From Temnothorax longispinosus (taxonomy: Eukaryota; Arthropoda; Insecta; Hymenoptera; Formicidae), in NCBI RefSeq assembly GCF_030848805.1, contig NC_092358.1, forward strand, positions 3,348,001 to 3,412,000: a DNA stretch of 64,000 nt. Direction: 5' to 3'. The position numbers were made by a program, and so were the translations under genes. A model generated the notes under the pieces. That model was not told where the DNA came from and made no database searches. It saw only the letters and a program-made list of their open reading frames with translations. Of the stretch, positions 49,957 to 62,740 are shown one piece after another (within the stretch, counting starts at the first letter, position 1; every line of letters starts with the position of its first letter).

Positions 49957-49984
49957 GGAAGAGGAGGGAGAGGGAGGTAGAGGG
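49957..49984. repeat. G-rich purine tract
   Basis: About 28 bases of G and A with three GGG runs and several GG pairs on the + strand. It could form triplex or weak G-quadruplex structures. Confidence 0.6.
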
Positions 49985-51340
49985 CGAAACTAAGGGGAAG
50001 AAAAGCAGGTTTTCTCGCTCCGAAACGTAACCGATGTATCCAAATCCTTCGCGAGCGAACGGAAGCACGCTTATTCGGAGAGGTAAAGATGCGCTGTACT
50101 TGAGAAAACTTATACTGTAATGGCGGGGCCCGTCCTTCTCGTCTGACCGCGGCGGTTTTCCTTGCCTTGAAAGATTATCCCTGAGTGGCGGTGTTCGTGT
50201 CTCCGAGCATTTTGCGTGTAACGCGACGCGTAAAGTGGCAGGATAAAAACCGCGAGAACCACGAGAAAGGTATCTCTGAATGTACTTGAAGGAATATTTG
50301 CGTCGCTTATAAAGGATCCTTAGGTCAATTGCGACGAGGGATATTTGTAATACTCGTGATAAGAGATCTTAATCATCATAAAATCTGAAATTAAAGTCAA
50401 ATATGAAATTAAATACAAAACCAAGTCCTCATTTTTAAATACGAGTTTATATGCGTATACATTATGCGTATACATTATTTTGTTAATAAGACTGGCAAAT
50501 ATATCATTTTGATGTTATACTTGCAAAATAGATAATTCATATAAAATACGCTATTAGAAAAGACGATTGTGATATTGACAATCGAATATATGTTACGCAA
50601 ATATTTTTTTGTTAAAAAAATGCAGATGCGACGAGAAGAAATTAAGATCAATTGATATAAATGAGCGGATCGAATTTTGTTTGCGTTGAATATAAGTGAT
50701 ACAATAATGCAATCGTCCGCAACATAATTTCTTTCGTGTACTTGTCGAACCGCTCTCTCCGGAATCCCTTCGCGTCTACTAAATCAGCCGCGCTGTAACT
50801 ATGCCTAATCACTAACTGCAGTCAAACGACGCGTTAATCCACGAAGCAAAGCCGATCTCGAATCTATGCAAATACAATTACCCTTCTCTCTTTGCCGTCG
50901 AGCTCTTCAGCGCCCTCGGCGTGGAGATCGGCCGGTTCTTATCAGGTCGTTCCTCAGATCGTGCAAACGAGGCAGGATCATCCTAGGGACTATGTTAATG
51001 TGATGGGGAGAGCTTTATCCCGCGGGATTAGCCAGGTTCGCGGGGCGTTCTCTTTTTTTTTCTAAAATATTCTGACGCACGCCGAAAAGGATCAATCACG
51101 TCTTTTTATAGACCAGTCGCAAATTTTTTAAATTTTGATATAAAAACACGAAAATGTTAAAAGATAACGAACATTTCTGCTTGAGATTTTTCTGTAATTA
51201 AATCAAATTATTTGATTACAAGTATTCTAAATATGAGAACGACATTTTATTACTATCGTTTATTGCTATCGATTATTTAAAAAATATGACATCTAAACAT
51301 TCGCGCTAAAGAAGTATCGTTTCTAACTTTGTCAAAGGAA
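49985..51340. other. GC-rich patches and AT-rich stretch
   Basis: No gene is recognised. GC-rich patches lie at about 49985-50300 and 50740-51050. ATGCGTATACATT is duplicated in tandem at 50451-50476. Confidence 0.5.
50451..50476. repeat. Perfect 13-bp tandem duplication
   Basis: ATGCGTATACATT occurs twice head to tail (50451-50463 and 50464-50476). Confidence 0.8.
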
Positions 51341-51364
51341 TTTTTTTTTTTTTTTTTTTTTTTT
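51341..51364. repeat. T24 homopolymer run
   Basis: A run of 24 T bases. It could be the poly(A) tail of a minus-strand retroposed sequence, but no flanking target-site duplication or recognisable body is visible. Simple slippage is equally likely. Confidence 0.9.
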
Positions 51365-52320
51365 AAAGAAAACTAAGCATGGTTGTATAGAATACAATCT
51401 ATTTGCTATTTTTTTCGATATATTATAACTTGTTCGATGCAATTATTGCGCAATTCTATTCACAAACTTAACCTCACTAATAAAAAATAATATTATTGCA
51501 TGCATTGAGTATCTCTTGTCGATCCAATCGTGTGTGTGTATATTGAATTGGATATTTTTGCGGTTCCGATTTCAAGTTTTTTTTTTATTTTATTATCATT
51601 TAATGGTGAGCATTTGTGTGCCTTGTGTATTTTTCGCAAAATCGAGATTCGTTATGGATTCCGGCTTTTAACCTTAAAAGTACACTTTCAGCTTATTACA
51701 GAGATGGCAATATTCAGCCGTCTGAATAAACCGTATATTGTGGATTTCATGTCATAAATCAGGTCTTAACTAAGGTGAATAAAGAGAATGGAACCTCAAC
51801 AAATTGAGGCGCCATATTAGATCATGCACCTCGAGCGTATTTTACCCGTCAGGAAATAATCGCATTACATTACTTGTTCAACGACTCCATTAGCTCGATG
51901 TAAAATGATTGAAGCTCCGTTATACCACTACAGTTTCCTGACTGATTTGATTTTGATTTCTCTGAGGTAACTTCTTGGAAATTATACGACGCGGTGGCAT
52001 CTGATGCACATTTAAATACATATAAATCACAGGAATGTTGAAATTTATTTTCTAATACAAATACAACATTATTATAAAATAATTATTAATTGGACCCATT
52101 CCCACTCATTTGATATTTAGCTGTTCTTACTCTTATTTTCTTTTTCTTCGATAAATGCAACCGATGTGTGGAATGTGTTCTTTTATAATCCTATTAGATA
52201 ATTTTAGCCTGTGATAAATTTGATCAAAAATTTCAGAATGTTTCTATGAGAGAGATAAAATATTTTGTATAAATTTTCGCGGAGAGGTGCAATCCTGACA
52301 CATATAGGATAGTATTCCGA
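51365..52320. other. AT-rich non-coding stretch
   Basis: I see no gene. A short GT run lies at about 51530-51539. A pyrimidine-rich stretch before GAG and GTAACT near 51966 resembles a weak fused acceptor/donor. Confidence 0.5.
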
Positions 52321-53280
52321 ATGGAATGCCGGGAAGACGAAGGAAGAAGCGTTTCGATTGAGTGGTCGAGAAGAGGAGAACCGAGAGAGAGAGAGACGGT
52401 GTCGGCGGGGCACACTCGAGATCCGGATACGCTCAATCGCTCTATGGTAATTATCCGTGTGGACTCTTCCTGCCTCTTCCCGCGCGTTCCAGGAGATCGC
52501 GGTGTAGCCGGGAAAGGTCGGTCGGATGCGTCCTGTTGGTTTTCCGCGAACGCAGGATGTTTTCGCAAGGTTCCGTCGACGGTAAACTCTCGCTCGTGCT
52601 CGCGCCAGAAATACTCGCTGGCCGCGGACAGCGAACCTGGATTCGTAAAAACAGTGTTACCGGAGTGTCACCAGGCGCGTCTCTTATTGCACTCATTTTA
52701 CGGTTAATCATGCAGATAACGCGAGGCAATACGCACGCATATGTGATGTATAGTTAGCTTTTTGATAACGTGTCGCGTCGCTTCGCGACATGGCCTACGG
52801 AATTCTAATTGATCGGGAGATCCTTTCTCGGTCCAAGATAAAGAGCGGTTTTACTGCGGCTCTCTCGTCAGATGGATAAGACAGCACCGGTCATTCCCTA
52901 TGCCCGATACGCGGCGTGATAAAAGAAAATTACATGCCTGGCGTAAATCGAAATGCGCCCCGCGTCGATACTCATATACGATGGCAGTTACGAGCCGCGG
53001 TTATGCCCGCGTGCGTGCTGGACCTTTGATAGTACAAAATACACGCCCATGATATGCCGTAGTTTCTTTTGTGACGGCGAAAACGCTGCTGGCGGTCGAC
53101 TGGGTCGTACAGCGGCGATTGTATCTGAATGCAAACAGCGAAGTCGGTAGAGAGTCGTTAATTTTTTCACTGCATATTTATCGCAACATTGTTCGGTCAC
53201 TTGGAACACAGCGTGGAATTCCTGATGTCTGGAACGATGAAATTTTTATGCGCGTTGTAAGATCTTCTGATTTATATTCC
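52321..53280. other. GC-rich non-coding block
   Basis: No gene is recognised. A GA run lies at about 52386-52401. Frames of 128 and 131 codons run in two different frames over the same DNA (52321-52757), with overlapping minus-strand frames, which argues against any single one being coding. Confidence 0.45.
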
Positions 53281-53870
53281 GCATAGTCTGCAAACAGATA
53301 TGACTGATAGCTGAAGATCATAATCAAAAGAAATGTTTTAATCTCATTCCGAGATATTTGAATGTACAATTTGAGAATCAGAGTACTTTTATGTGCATTA
53401 AAGGATGTTTATATAATATTTAGAATACAAACGTTTTCCATTATTAATTGTAAAGTCACATTAATTCGCCAGTTATTAGTTTATTTATTTCGAAGTAAAT
53501 AATTGTTTATGAAATGTCATACGTACCAATATATACGATTTCATATTACATTTCTGATTTAAAAGGCTGTCAGAAGTTTATGTTTACCTTCGCTGTTTCG
53601 TTGTTGAAAACGATTTTGCCTGAATATGAAGTAAAACAGGAGTGAGGGACTGAAACTCGAGGATAATTATCTACTAGGTTTTAAGTTTCATACATTATTT
53701 AACACAGAGAACAACTACGGATTTTACGAAACACATTCTCATTTCCATAAAAAGTTTAAAACAAGTGCAGGAAAGCTAAAGGTAATGAAGAGGGGCAAGA
53801 TCGTTTCCAGTATCTTACAATAAAGTGGAAGATTTTTACGAGTCCCCAAGGGTTGTTGCCTAACGTTATA
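53281..53870. other. AT-rich non-coding stretch
   Basis: I see nothing gene-like. Confidence 0.5.
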
Positions 53871-53896
53871 TACACTTAATTCCTAAATTAAGTGTA
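53871..53896. repeat. Perfect 11-bp hairpin, 4-nt loop
   Basis: TACACTTAATT (53871-53881) mirrors AATTAAGTGTA (53886-53896) around CCTA. It is AT-rich and of unknown function. Confidence 0.6.
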
Positions 53897-55800
53897 GTAA
53901 ACCTTGTTTGTTACTTTCTTTTTGCTCTGCACCATGTCAGATCAGATTTTTGTAATTATCGGAATTATCTATATCAATATTTAAACACATGGCTATATAA
54001 AATTTAAAATATTATTAGATTTATTTTATTTATATTCTAGGATATTTAAAATAACTATAAAATTCAAGTATATTTTTAAATTTATTTTTTCGATTTTTTT
54101 ATGTTGGACTAACGCCAGCATATTAAGTTGAAAAATCACTAAAATTGGAAATGGAATAGTAATTTTAATTGTTCTATTTTTAGGAAAATAGTATTTACGA
54201 GGTACAGTTGGGGGGCAAATATATAAAACAGGGTACGACTGAAATTATGCACTCAGCAATAGTTTTCCGTTGTAACGTCATGCTCCGGTAATATACGGAA
54301 CTATATATCCGTTTTTACGCCACTGCGATCAGGGATTGTGAAATCGCGTTAAACTCCCCTCTGATAGGCGATTATGTTCAACGAACCTTTTGCACTTACG
54401 CACGACATCACGCAGCCCCCCCTGGATTTAACCAACGACAGGCTCGTGCCTGGACGAGACAAAAAAAGTTCATCGCCAATAAAACAGGAAGCGGATAGTT
54501 CGCCGTTAATAGCGTAAGTGAAATACGGCGCTTGCAGTCAGACATTGTGTAATGAAAACGCCATATCTCTGAGCTATAAAATCGGTCATCAGCGTATATA
54601 ATTGAGGGAATTTTAAGCGTATTAAAAAAATCTCAAGTCATAACCATGAATAGCTAATTAATTAAGATTATTAGTCACAATAAGTAAACGAAAAGGTATA
54701 AAAAACATTCAAGCTTGCGTGAATATAAAATGCAAGAAATAGAACATATGCATTTATCATATATCGACTTTACATTCCCATATATTGCTGCTTTAGATTT
54801 ATTTGAATCTTTTAACAGACAGCGTTAAATTAATGCTGCTCGACTGAGCGAGGATTTAGCTCGGGCACTATAACGTTTAAACCTACATGAGATCAGCATG
54901 AAGAATCGTACGTAAGTCGATAGTACGTCGAGCTAATCTCACTTTCGTTTCCTTCACGGCACAATGAAGCCTAATTGACCGGAAGACGTCAACGCGTCGC
55001 CGCGTTTTCGAACGTTCGTCGCTTTCGATCTCGCTGAATATTTGCCTCCTCGTCTGTTCTCCCGTTTCGGCACTCCTTGAGTCGCGTTTAGCACCGCACG
55101 CCGGATCGCTGCATAATGTCTCGTGTAGTGAAAAGTTTTCCTGTTAAGAAAACGTCTCGGTCGTTGAATTAATCAATACATTTGAAACGACTTGTGCGCG
55201 CCAGAGTTTCGGCGCATTTTAATGAATCTCTTTCGGGCGCGAACGCGAGACGGCTGATGGATCTTTAATTAACTGACGTGTCGCATTAAGACTCCTCGCC
55301 GTCAAGAGTCGCTACCACACAGGATGTGGGTTTCACACTATTTTTTCGAACGAAGTACTAGTACATTGATGAAGATAATAAAAGGAATCACCGGATATCT
55401 TTTTAGTCGTAGATACAGGAAACAAAATGACAAAAATAACTGCTCCAATAGCGAAATATTGAGTTAACATTGTAAATTAAATAATTTAAATTAATCTGGA
55501 GACTATATAAATAAGTGGCAATCCATATTGTATCTTTCAAATAATTTTTTCAAATTTTTACCGCAACCAGTAATTTATCGCTGTAACTTAAACGCTAATC
55601 AATAAGAGTCTACGTATATTCTTTCTGCTGGATATTTTCCCATTTTTCGGCCTTATCTTTTTTCATGCATTCATTTCCAAACGTGGAATACAATTCCGTA
55701 GAAAACAATTGGACATCGAGTTCCGCTAATTAACATCCACCTTCCGATATTTCGGCGGGTGGTCATTGTTGTTGTCTGCGCGAATGAATAGTTAATTTTT
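53897..55800. other. AT-rich stretch with a GC-rich patch
   Basis: No gene is recognised. GC-rich sequence lies at about 54930-55330. The rest is AT-rich with no long open frame. Confidence 0.5.
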
Positions 55801-56776
55801 CGACAGCGCCGCGCCACATAAAGTGGGGCAGTGTGTACCGATCTGTCGATGTGTTGATATTCCAGCTCGAATATACATTATTCCCCGAGCCGTCTATCCG
55901 GTTCGGCGCGCATGGCGAACGTCGTCTCACGTGTCGATCGATGCATCAGTCTGATGCGGTCGATGAAAGGTCGGATTTCCATATGCGCCAGACACTGCTA
56001 CGTGCACTCGTATTTCGTCGTCCCCGCAGCGGTTCCGCGCGCGCAAGGCGCAGCGGTCGGCATTGCACGCATCGCCGTCGGTTATTGCATATTGCATCGC
56101 AGTCAATATCAATCGACGGTGTTTCAACATTAATCGCCACCGCGCCCGGCTGTATTCGGCGGTTTCTGGAATATTATTTTAAAGTAACGGAAACGGACAT
56201 GGGAATCCGCGGCGCGTATATGACGTCCGCCTAATGAAAATGCATTTCACGCATGGCAACAGCTTATTTAAAGGAAAACGATCGACGACGGAAGCACACG
56301 GGCTAGATACCGAAGTAATGAATATTATGGCGAAGCTATATACGATATTGAAGCTGCGGGAATGTGAAGTAACGGCGTGCACGTCGCGATATTGAAGTAA
56401 AAACGACGTAGTGAAAATAGGGATGGATTTATTCGGTCGGATGCTCCGCGCGGTAATATGATTCGCAATTCCAGCCAACGATTACGAAAGTAATTATAAT
56501 TTTAACGATCGCGTGGCTCTCGGGATGTAAAAGTGAAAGCGCGCAGTATTGATTGGAGTCGGCGTGTTCGCTTTTACTCGGCGCGTTAATGTCGCGCGTC
56601 TCCTCGCCGAGGCAATCTAGGCATGTACAATTATTCCCGGACAAGAGCCATCCGAAGTACACGTCGACAGCGGCAGGATCGAATTGCTCGTTTCCATTGG
56701 CCCGCTCGTCCTGTCATTCGACGCCGCAGGGCCGTCAAGGGCGGAGATACCCCGGCGTCCTGCAGCGATGTTACAC
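55801..56776. other. GC-rich non-coding block
   Basis: No gene is recognised. A 133-codon plus-strand frame (55833-56234) overlaps a second plus-strand frame and two minus-strand frames over the same DNA, all Arg/Ser/Cys-rich. This pattern fits GC-rich non-coding sequence. Confidence 0.45.
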
Positions 56777-56806
56777 CGGAGTGCATCAGGCGCAAAGTGC
56801 ACTCCG
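56777..56806. repeat. Perfect 9-bp hairpin, 12-nt loop
   Basis: CGGAGTGCA (56777-56785) mirrors TGCACTCCG (56798-56806). It lies inside a GC-rich block. Function is unknown. Confidence 0.45.
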
Positions 56807-57390
56807 CTTCCCGGCTATCCGCGCTTGCCTGTACAAATAATCCTCTTCCGCAGAATATTAATCCAATGAATATCGCAATGTCTTCTCCCTCCGCACTGGC
56901 GTAATTTCATTCGCTATCGATTATGATCGATATAATGGCGACAGAGATTTAGTGTCTATATTGTCTTGTGCTATTCTTATTTGATCTTATCGATATAAGT
57001 GAAGTATAAAATTTTTAAATCTTTTTCTAAAATATTTCTATATTTTTGTAATATCTAATTTATATTTATTATAAATATATAATTATGTAATTTACTTTTA
57101 CACGCATTAATTATTATAACGGATAATTGGATAATATCTTTAGAACTGTCTTGTCTGGAAGCATTTTCTATTGGTTCAATTTTTACTACGTATAAATCTT
57201 GTAGAATAGATTCCGATAAAATTCTCTTCATTAAAATTAAAATCACAAGTTCTGTGCTATCTAAATTTCGAACTTTTAAAAACTTGATATTCCATCGACA
57301 TTTTCTCGGCATTTCTTCATTTATTTCACGTAACCGTTTGTAAGTAATTTCACGAAACATTCTGTGATTACTCCATCACGTGCGGGAGAG
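56807..57390. other. AT-rich non-coding stretch
   Basis: A 101-codon minus-strand frame at 57055-57360 stands out because it stays open in AT-rich DNA. Its translation is Ile/Lys/Glu/Arg-rich and more protein-like than most frames here. I recognise no domain, so I do not call it a gene. Confidence 0.4.
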
Positions 57391-58150
57391 AAGCGCAGTA
57401 TGCTCGCCACACTCGTAACTCTCGTAACAATGCGTCGCTTGATTTCGGGGACGAGTCGCGCGCGGAGCGTGTACGAGGAATTTTCAAGTCGGGTTCGCTT
57501 CGCCATCCAACCAACGATAGTGCGCGCAATTTCTATAGACCGTTAATGTGAGGACCCAGCGGTAGTGCTGACGCCGTTGTAGAACACGTCGTGTTTCGTC
57601 GTTGCCGAATAGCGGTGTACGGGCACACGTGTACAACGCGTATACATCTCGGTTCGGGATGTCCCGCGAATTGCGTTTCCGTGCTGCAACCACGTGCAGG
57701 CACTGGGACCCTGTACGGTCGACGGTGCGTTTTATGGCCGCGCGCGTAGTGCCGCGATGGGCCACGACAAACCGGAAATGGGTCAGAGTCGAACAACACG
57801 GCGCATTGATTCCTACGATTCCGCCCGCTGCTTTATTACCGCGCGCGAACTGTGCGGCGCGGGAGTGGTCGTTAATGTGCGGTATAAGCGAAAAAAGCCT
57901 CTTCCTTCCTTCCCCTAGCGTTCTTTCTTCCTCTTTCACAATACGCGGATACGTTTATTTTGTTCCGAGCGCGGAAACGGGTGGCCGCGTTGTTTTTCTC
58001 GAACAATGGAGCAATATTTGGTGCCGCGGAAATGGAAATATATTTAATAACCGATACGGACGCGCGCGCGCGCGCGTTACGACTGTGGTGATTCGGACAT
58101 GCGGTTTGTTTTGTCCGACGTGGATTACGCGTTGATGGAATATTATCGAT
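57391..58150. other. GC-rich non-coding block
   Basis: Frames of 177 codons (57602-58135, plus) and 151 codons (57484-57939, minus) overlap antiparallel and lack known domains. A pure CG alternating run of 8 units lies at 58061-58076. Confidence 0.4.
58061..58076. repeat. (CG)8 dinucleotide run
   Basis: Eight uninterrupted CG dinucleotides, a strongly Z-DNA-prone tract. Confidence 0.9.
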
Positions 58151-59430
58151 ACGCCAGTAGGATTTTGAGCGTGCGTGCGTACCGGTAAAATTTTATGCGT
58201 CGTACACCGTTATAGGCGACACGGATTTTTAATTTCAGAGATTCAATTATAAGTGTGAAAATCTTGATTTTAATTAGGATTGAAAGACATCTGTTTTTCA
58301 ATCAACTCTGACTCGGAATTATATTAAAAGAACAAACTTTACTTTCAAAATGATGTTAAGATAAAAAGAATGGAAAAAATTGAAGTACATTACTTACTTA
58401 GATTTTTAATATCAAATATACAAAAATAATTATTATAGAATCATTAAGAAATAAATAATTATTAGAAAAATTATTTCATTTCGATATATTTGAAATGTAT
58501 CTGATACATAATAATAATTTCTGTGACACATTTCTGGAATATTATAATCAACGTATCGCAATAGAAATTATTGATAAAACTTTTAGAGGGACAAATCGCG
58601 TGTTGTGTATCACCGGGTTTTAATTATCCGTGCCGTCCTTCCGGCGAAGTTAATGTTGATCGAGAGGAACGTTTCCATTCCCGCCATTTGTCTCGTTGCC
58701 TCACGTCTTCCCGCGGGAAAACGTCCGCGTGCGGGACGTGCCAGCGATTTGTGTATTTTGACGAGTTTCGGGCTCGTCAGAACCGGATGTCTCCACTCCG
58801 AAGACCCGAGAGGCGCAACCAGCTGTCTCTGGTTTTGGCTTTCCCTCGACACCCGCCACCGCTCCGAGCCCTCTTCCAGAACGCATCGTTACAAATGCAA
58901 ATAGCATCTCATACGCGTTTTTTTTCCCGCTTTACGCCCGCTGCGCGAGTAGGGGAACGCGCTCCGGTCGGGAAGGATTATTAGCATAGAAAAGTTAAAT
59001 GAAATTTACGTGCGTGCGTTCGTCGCATTGTGCCGTTGGAATATATGCAAACATAACAGCCGAATTGCCGATTTGCGATCAAAGAGATTTTTCCAGAGAT
59101 TCTTTAATTGATAATTATTATATTATGTGTCGCTCACAATACAAAGCAAACTCGTAATTCGTTTCGAAAGGTATAGATATTTAACTCTATTATTTTTACC
59201 TAACCTTTAAAGATATTAAATTTAAATAATATAAAGTGTTTACATATTATACATACGTTAAAAAATGTTTACATATTGGTTTAAAACAATAAAGAAGATA
59301 AAATACTAATTTTACTTGAAATATTACACAGTGCTACAAAGTACCACTCATTGCACATAGATAAAAATGAGATCGGAAAAGTACTTGAAAAACATTAGAA
59401 AAGCATTTATGCGTTTATAAAAACTAAATC
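58151..59430. other. AT-rich stretches around a GC-rich patch
   Basis: No gene is recognised. GC-rich sequence at about 58590-58980 is surrounded by AT-rich DNA. AAATAATTATTA occurs twice near 58424 and 58453. A small GATTGAAA/TTTCAATC dyad lies near 58279-58304. Confidence 0.5.
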
Positions 59431-59748
59431 CATGAGATTTATTCTATTACCTCGCTTAACTCTGGATATATTTTCTGTAGAAAACACCGGAGTCCCTTCG
59501 CTCACCTTTTTTAACGTTTCCGACATATTTTATTATTTTCTCCACGCGCGCTTAATAAATCCTCCGCCGAGATTTTATGAAAACATCGTAATATACACAC
59601 GGAGGATGCCGGCGTTTCTCGCTTTGCCGAATTTTGCCGCCTTCCCGTTTCTCGCGCTGCGAGAAATACCGGCGCTGAATCATTTTACCTTACTTTCGAT
59701 TCGGTGGGGGAGAAAAAGGAGACGAGCGTACATTCGCGCACCACGCGA
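59431..59748. other. Mixed stretch rising in GC
   Basis: A 156-codon plus-strand frame (59432-59902) runs from here through the purine tract into the GC-rich block. Its second half is Lys/Arg/Glu-rich because of the purine tract. It is not recognised as a protein. Confidence 0.45.
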
Positions 59749-59799
59749 CAAAAAGGAAAAGAAAAGGGTGGAAGAAACGAGAGAAAGAAAAGGGAAAAA
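59749..59799. repeat. Purine-rich tract
   Basis: About 51 bases, almost all A and G on the + strand, giving strong strand asymmetry directly before the GC-rich block at 59818. Confidence 0.65.
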
Positions 59800-59817
59800 C
59801 GTCAACGAACCGGTGTC

Positions 59818-59990
59818 GGTGGCGCCTGCGCGAACGCGCACCGCCGAGTGTTCTCTCACGGCGTGGCGCCGCGACGCCAGGCGTCGTCAGTACTGTCAGT
59901 AGCGCGGCGTGCGCCGTCACACTCGCACGTTACTCCTCATCGAGCCGCGCGTGCACATGCAGTGCGCGTAGCCGCACACGTTCTTGTCTA
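59818..59990 (+). promoter_or_regulatory. Possible promoter-like GC-rich block
   Basis: This very CG-rich block contains two arthropod initiator-like TCAGTA motifs about 8 bases apart (near 59888 and 59896). It is preceded by a purine tract and followed by a pyrimidine-rich tract (about 60009-60032). No TATA box is visible and no convincing coding start follows. A promoter, a 5' untranslated exon or a CpG-rich enhancer are all possible. Confidence 0.2.
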
Positions 59991-62740
59991 GATAGCTTTA
60001 CCTAATAATCTCTCTCTTTCTTTCCTTTTTTTTCCGCCAGACGTTGCGAACGCACTTAAGAAACTGTATAAAGAAAAATTCGCGATCGATCGCCACATAT
60101 CGAAACGCACGTGAAAACTTCGGATTTTACAATTGCAAAAAAAATCATCAAAATAACATTGATTCTGATATTGGATAACCAATTACGTATATTTTGGATT
60201 AAATTGGAGCACATCTTTTCTAATAATTTTTTAATTGAGTTTAATTATGAGGATAATGCTGAAGATACGATTATCGGCGTCGAGACCGAGAATGTATCGG
60301 CGATGAACGAGTGTGTGAAGTTCACCATTGCGTAACGCTGAACTTCATCGAGGAAAGGCGAAGTGAAAGTACGAAGATTTGTCGCTAGGATGGCCTGAAA
60401 GTCACAGCTCGCAGAAATGATCGACGACAAGAGACAATATGTCAGAGAGAGTGAAGAAAAATGAACAATTAAATTATACAATGACTTTTTCGGACTTGAA
60501 GTTAATAATCCTTGAAACTTCTTGGGCAAAGAGATATTGAGGGAAACATGTTTTCTCTCTTTCTCATCTATTCTACGCACACAAATAATATTTACAAAAA
60601 TTCTATGATATTTAAAAAATTAAAAATGTGCGAAGGAGCAGCGATGTAACTCATGAGAACGTCTGAAGAATATTTTCGACCTGCCGTCGACGTCGTTATT
60701 CTTTCGACTTGGTGTGCAACACGGTATTCAATACGCGAAACGTGCATTCGCGGCTCTCGTGCCGGAATAAATCGCGATAAATCGCCGGTTCGTGCGAGCG
60801 AGCTGCGGTGGAGCACGTGTCACACTTCTACGGCAATTTCGGATCGATGTCGAATCGTATATTCGCACATTCTCGAATTATCACCAGTTTGTAGCTACTT
60901 TCGCCATCATTGTGCCATGTCGTGGCAATTGTTGCCGATTATTGCAACGTTTACTTTCCTATTGCACACTAAATACCAATTAAATAAATCGATCAAGCCT
61001 GTCGAGACATCATTGAGAACTTTATCCAACATATTCAAACTTTTCAATATTTGTCGATATTACTTGTAAGATATCATACGAATCGAGTGTAATATCGCCC
61101 ATCGTAAATCGTTAGAATGATCGTTTGAGTGCATGTAATATCAGATTGTCGTGACAAACCGCACTTTCAATTGCGTCAAGTTATGACTGTTAGAACTTTG
61201 AGACTCTAGATGGTTTGGGTCGTTGGTCGAACGTCGCCGGCGAACTGTGAAAGTGTCGTGAGAAAATTGTGAACTTCCGGAATATACCTCTGGAAAGGTT
61301 GAAAATCTCAATTGAGGTAGAAGATTTCTGGAACTGGCGGAACGACATGGCGACTGGTCACGAAGGCAAGGAATCCCCCAGGTATTGCTTTCGATAAATA
61401 CAAATATCATACAAATAATCAGAAGTGTTCATGCCATATTGAATACGTGTTCCCGTTGAAGCACTAAGGAAAAAATGGCAAATGATTCACTTATTTATTT
61501 AATGACCGTTTAACTCAATTAGTAATGTGACATCCCAGAATTTTAAATATCGATAATAAATAACGGATTCTTTTGAAGTCGATTTTTTCTCGGAAAAAAT
61601 TTCGAAAGAAGGCACAATAATGCTGCAATTCGTTAACGTTTAAGCTTTCGGAATTTGTAATTAACGGAATTGTTCGTTCGGTTTAATGTAATAACAGCCT
61701 CATTAGCACGATGTGCGATTAATAGCTGATATAGATAATTAAATCCCAACTAGTATTTCATTATATCTCTCGTGCATGTCGCGTGCGTCTCCCTATGATT
61801 ACGAGTTCAATATGGGGAAATCGAGGGAAGAAAAACTGTATTTATACCACCGCGCGTTATCGATGACACGCGCGAATGAGCCGAGGATTCTTTTTACCGA
61901 TACGTCGGAATTAAATCTCGGGGAGAGATTTTTTTTTTATCTACTCGCGACGGTAATCGCGGCACGTATCACGACATTATGACGCGCTCCATGTGTGTCG
62001 AGGCGTCTATGAACGTGACTGACCATCATGCGCTTGCACCTGCAGTCTGCAGTTGTACGCGTCACTCTGCTGTCGAGTGGTACGTGCGCGCTCGCCCAAT
62101 GTGCGGGGCGTAAAATCGCTACTGAAGCTTGAAACGCGCGCGACAGCGCAATGTACAATGAATAATCAAAATCCTAGGGCCGGATAATATGTGATAAAAT
62201 TGCAATTTTCGCAGAGTGAAAAGGAGATACTCGTGAAATAATTTTTTTCTTCGAGGAATTACGAATTTTGAGATATAAATTCAAAGCAGATTTTGATCCT
62301 ATAGAGAAAAATAGAAAATTTTTATGCGCGCGTGACTGTTTTTGTCCAAACTTTATATTATTTTAAATATTATATTAAATAATATATTAAATAAATGATA
62401 TATTAAATAATGTGATAGAGAGAGAAGAGAAGAAACACTTTCTCTCTCGTTTTCTCTGCGTGCGCGTATATAACAATCCAATTCTAGTACATAAGAAATT
62501 TCTTATGATATTGCATACAAACGTATAACATTGAATATCCTTTGTATCTCTGTCGAAGAGCAACATGTTGGATTTCCGAAGCCAGAGTGAAACATCAACT
62601 GCAGATAGAGCGCATGCATTTCCCTTGATTTTGAAAAAATCAGGGCGAAAATAATCACGGAAGCCAGACTTGACAAACACGAGCGGGGATATAGCGTTTC
62701 ATTATCCGGCAACAATGATATAGCGAAGAATGCCAAAGAA
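59991..62740. other. AT-rich to mixed non-coding stretch
   Basis: No gene is recognised. The sequence alternates between AT-rich and mixed. It includes an ATTTTTTC/GAAAAAAT dyad near 61581-61599 and an AT-rich cluster of ATATTAAATAA-like repeats at about 62362-62411. Overlapping frames at 60111-60335 and 60245-60580 lie on opposite strands. Confidence 0.5.

Noticed and set aside
51341..51364. T24 run as the tail of a retroposed gene
   Set aside because: No target-site duplication and no recognisable retroposed body on either side.
2889..57737. Repeated TTTATGG motifs (posterior Hox/Caudal-like), for example at 2889, 10928, 11770, 23980, 24181 and 57731
   Set aside because: About nine plus-strand copies in 64 kb of AT-rich DNA is close to what composition alone would give, so it is not evidence of a Hox-regulated region.
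57484..58135. Overlapping 177-codon (plus) and 151-codon (minus) frames
   Set aside because: Both strands open over the same GC-rich DNA is typical of composition rather than coding. No domain is seen in either.
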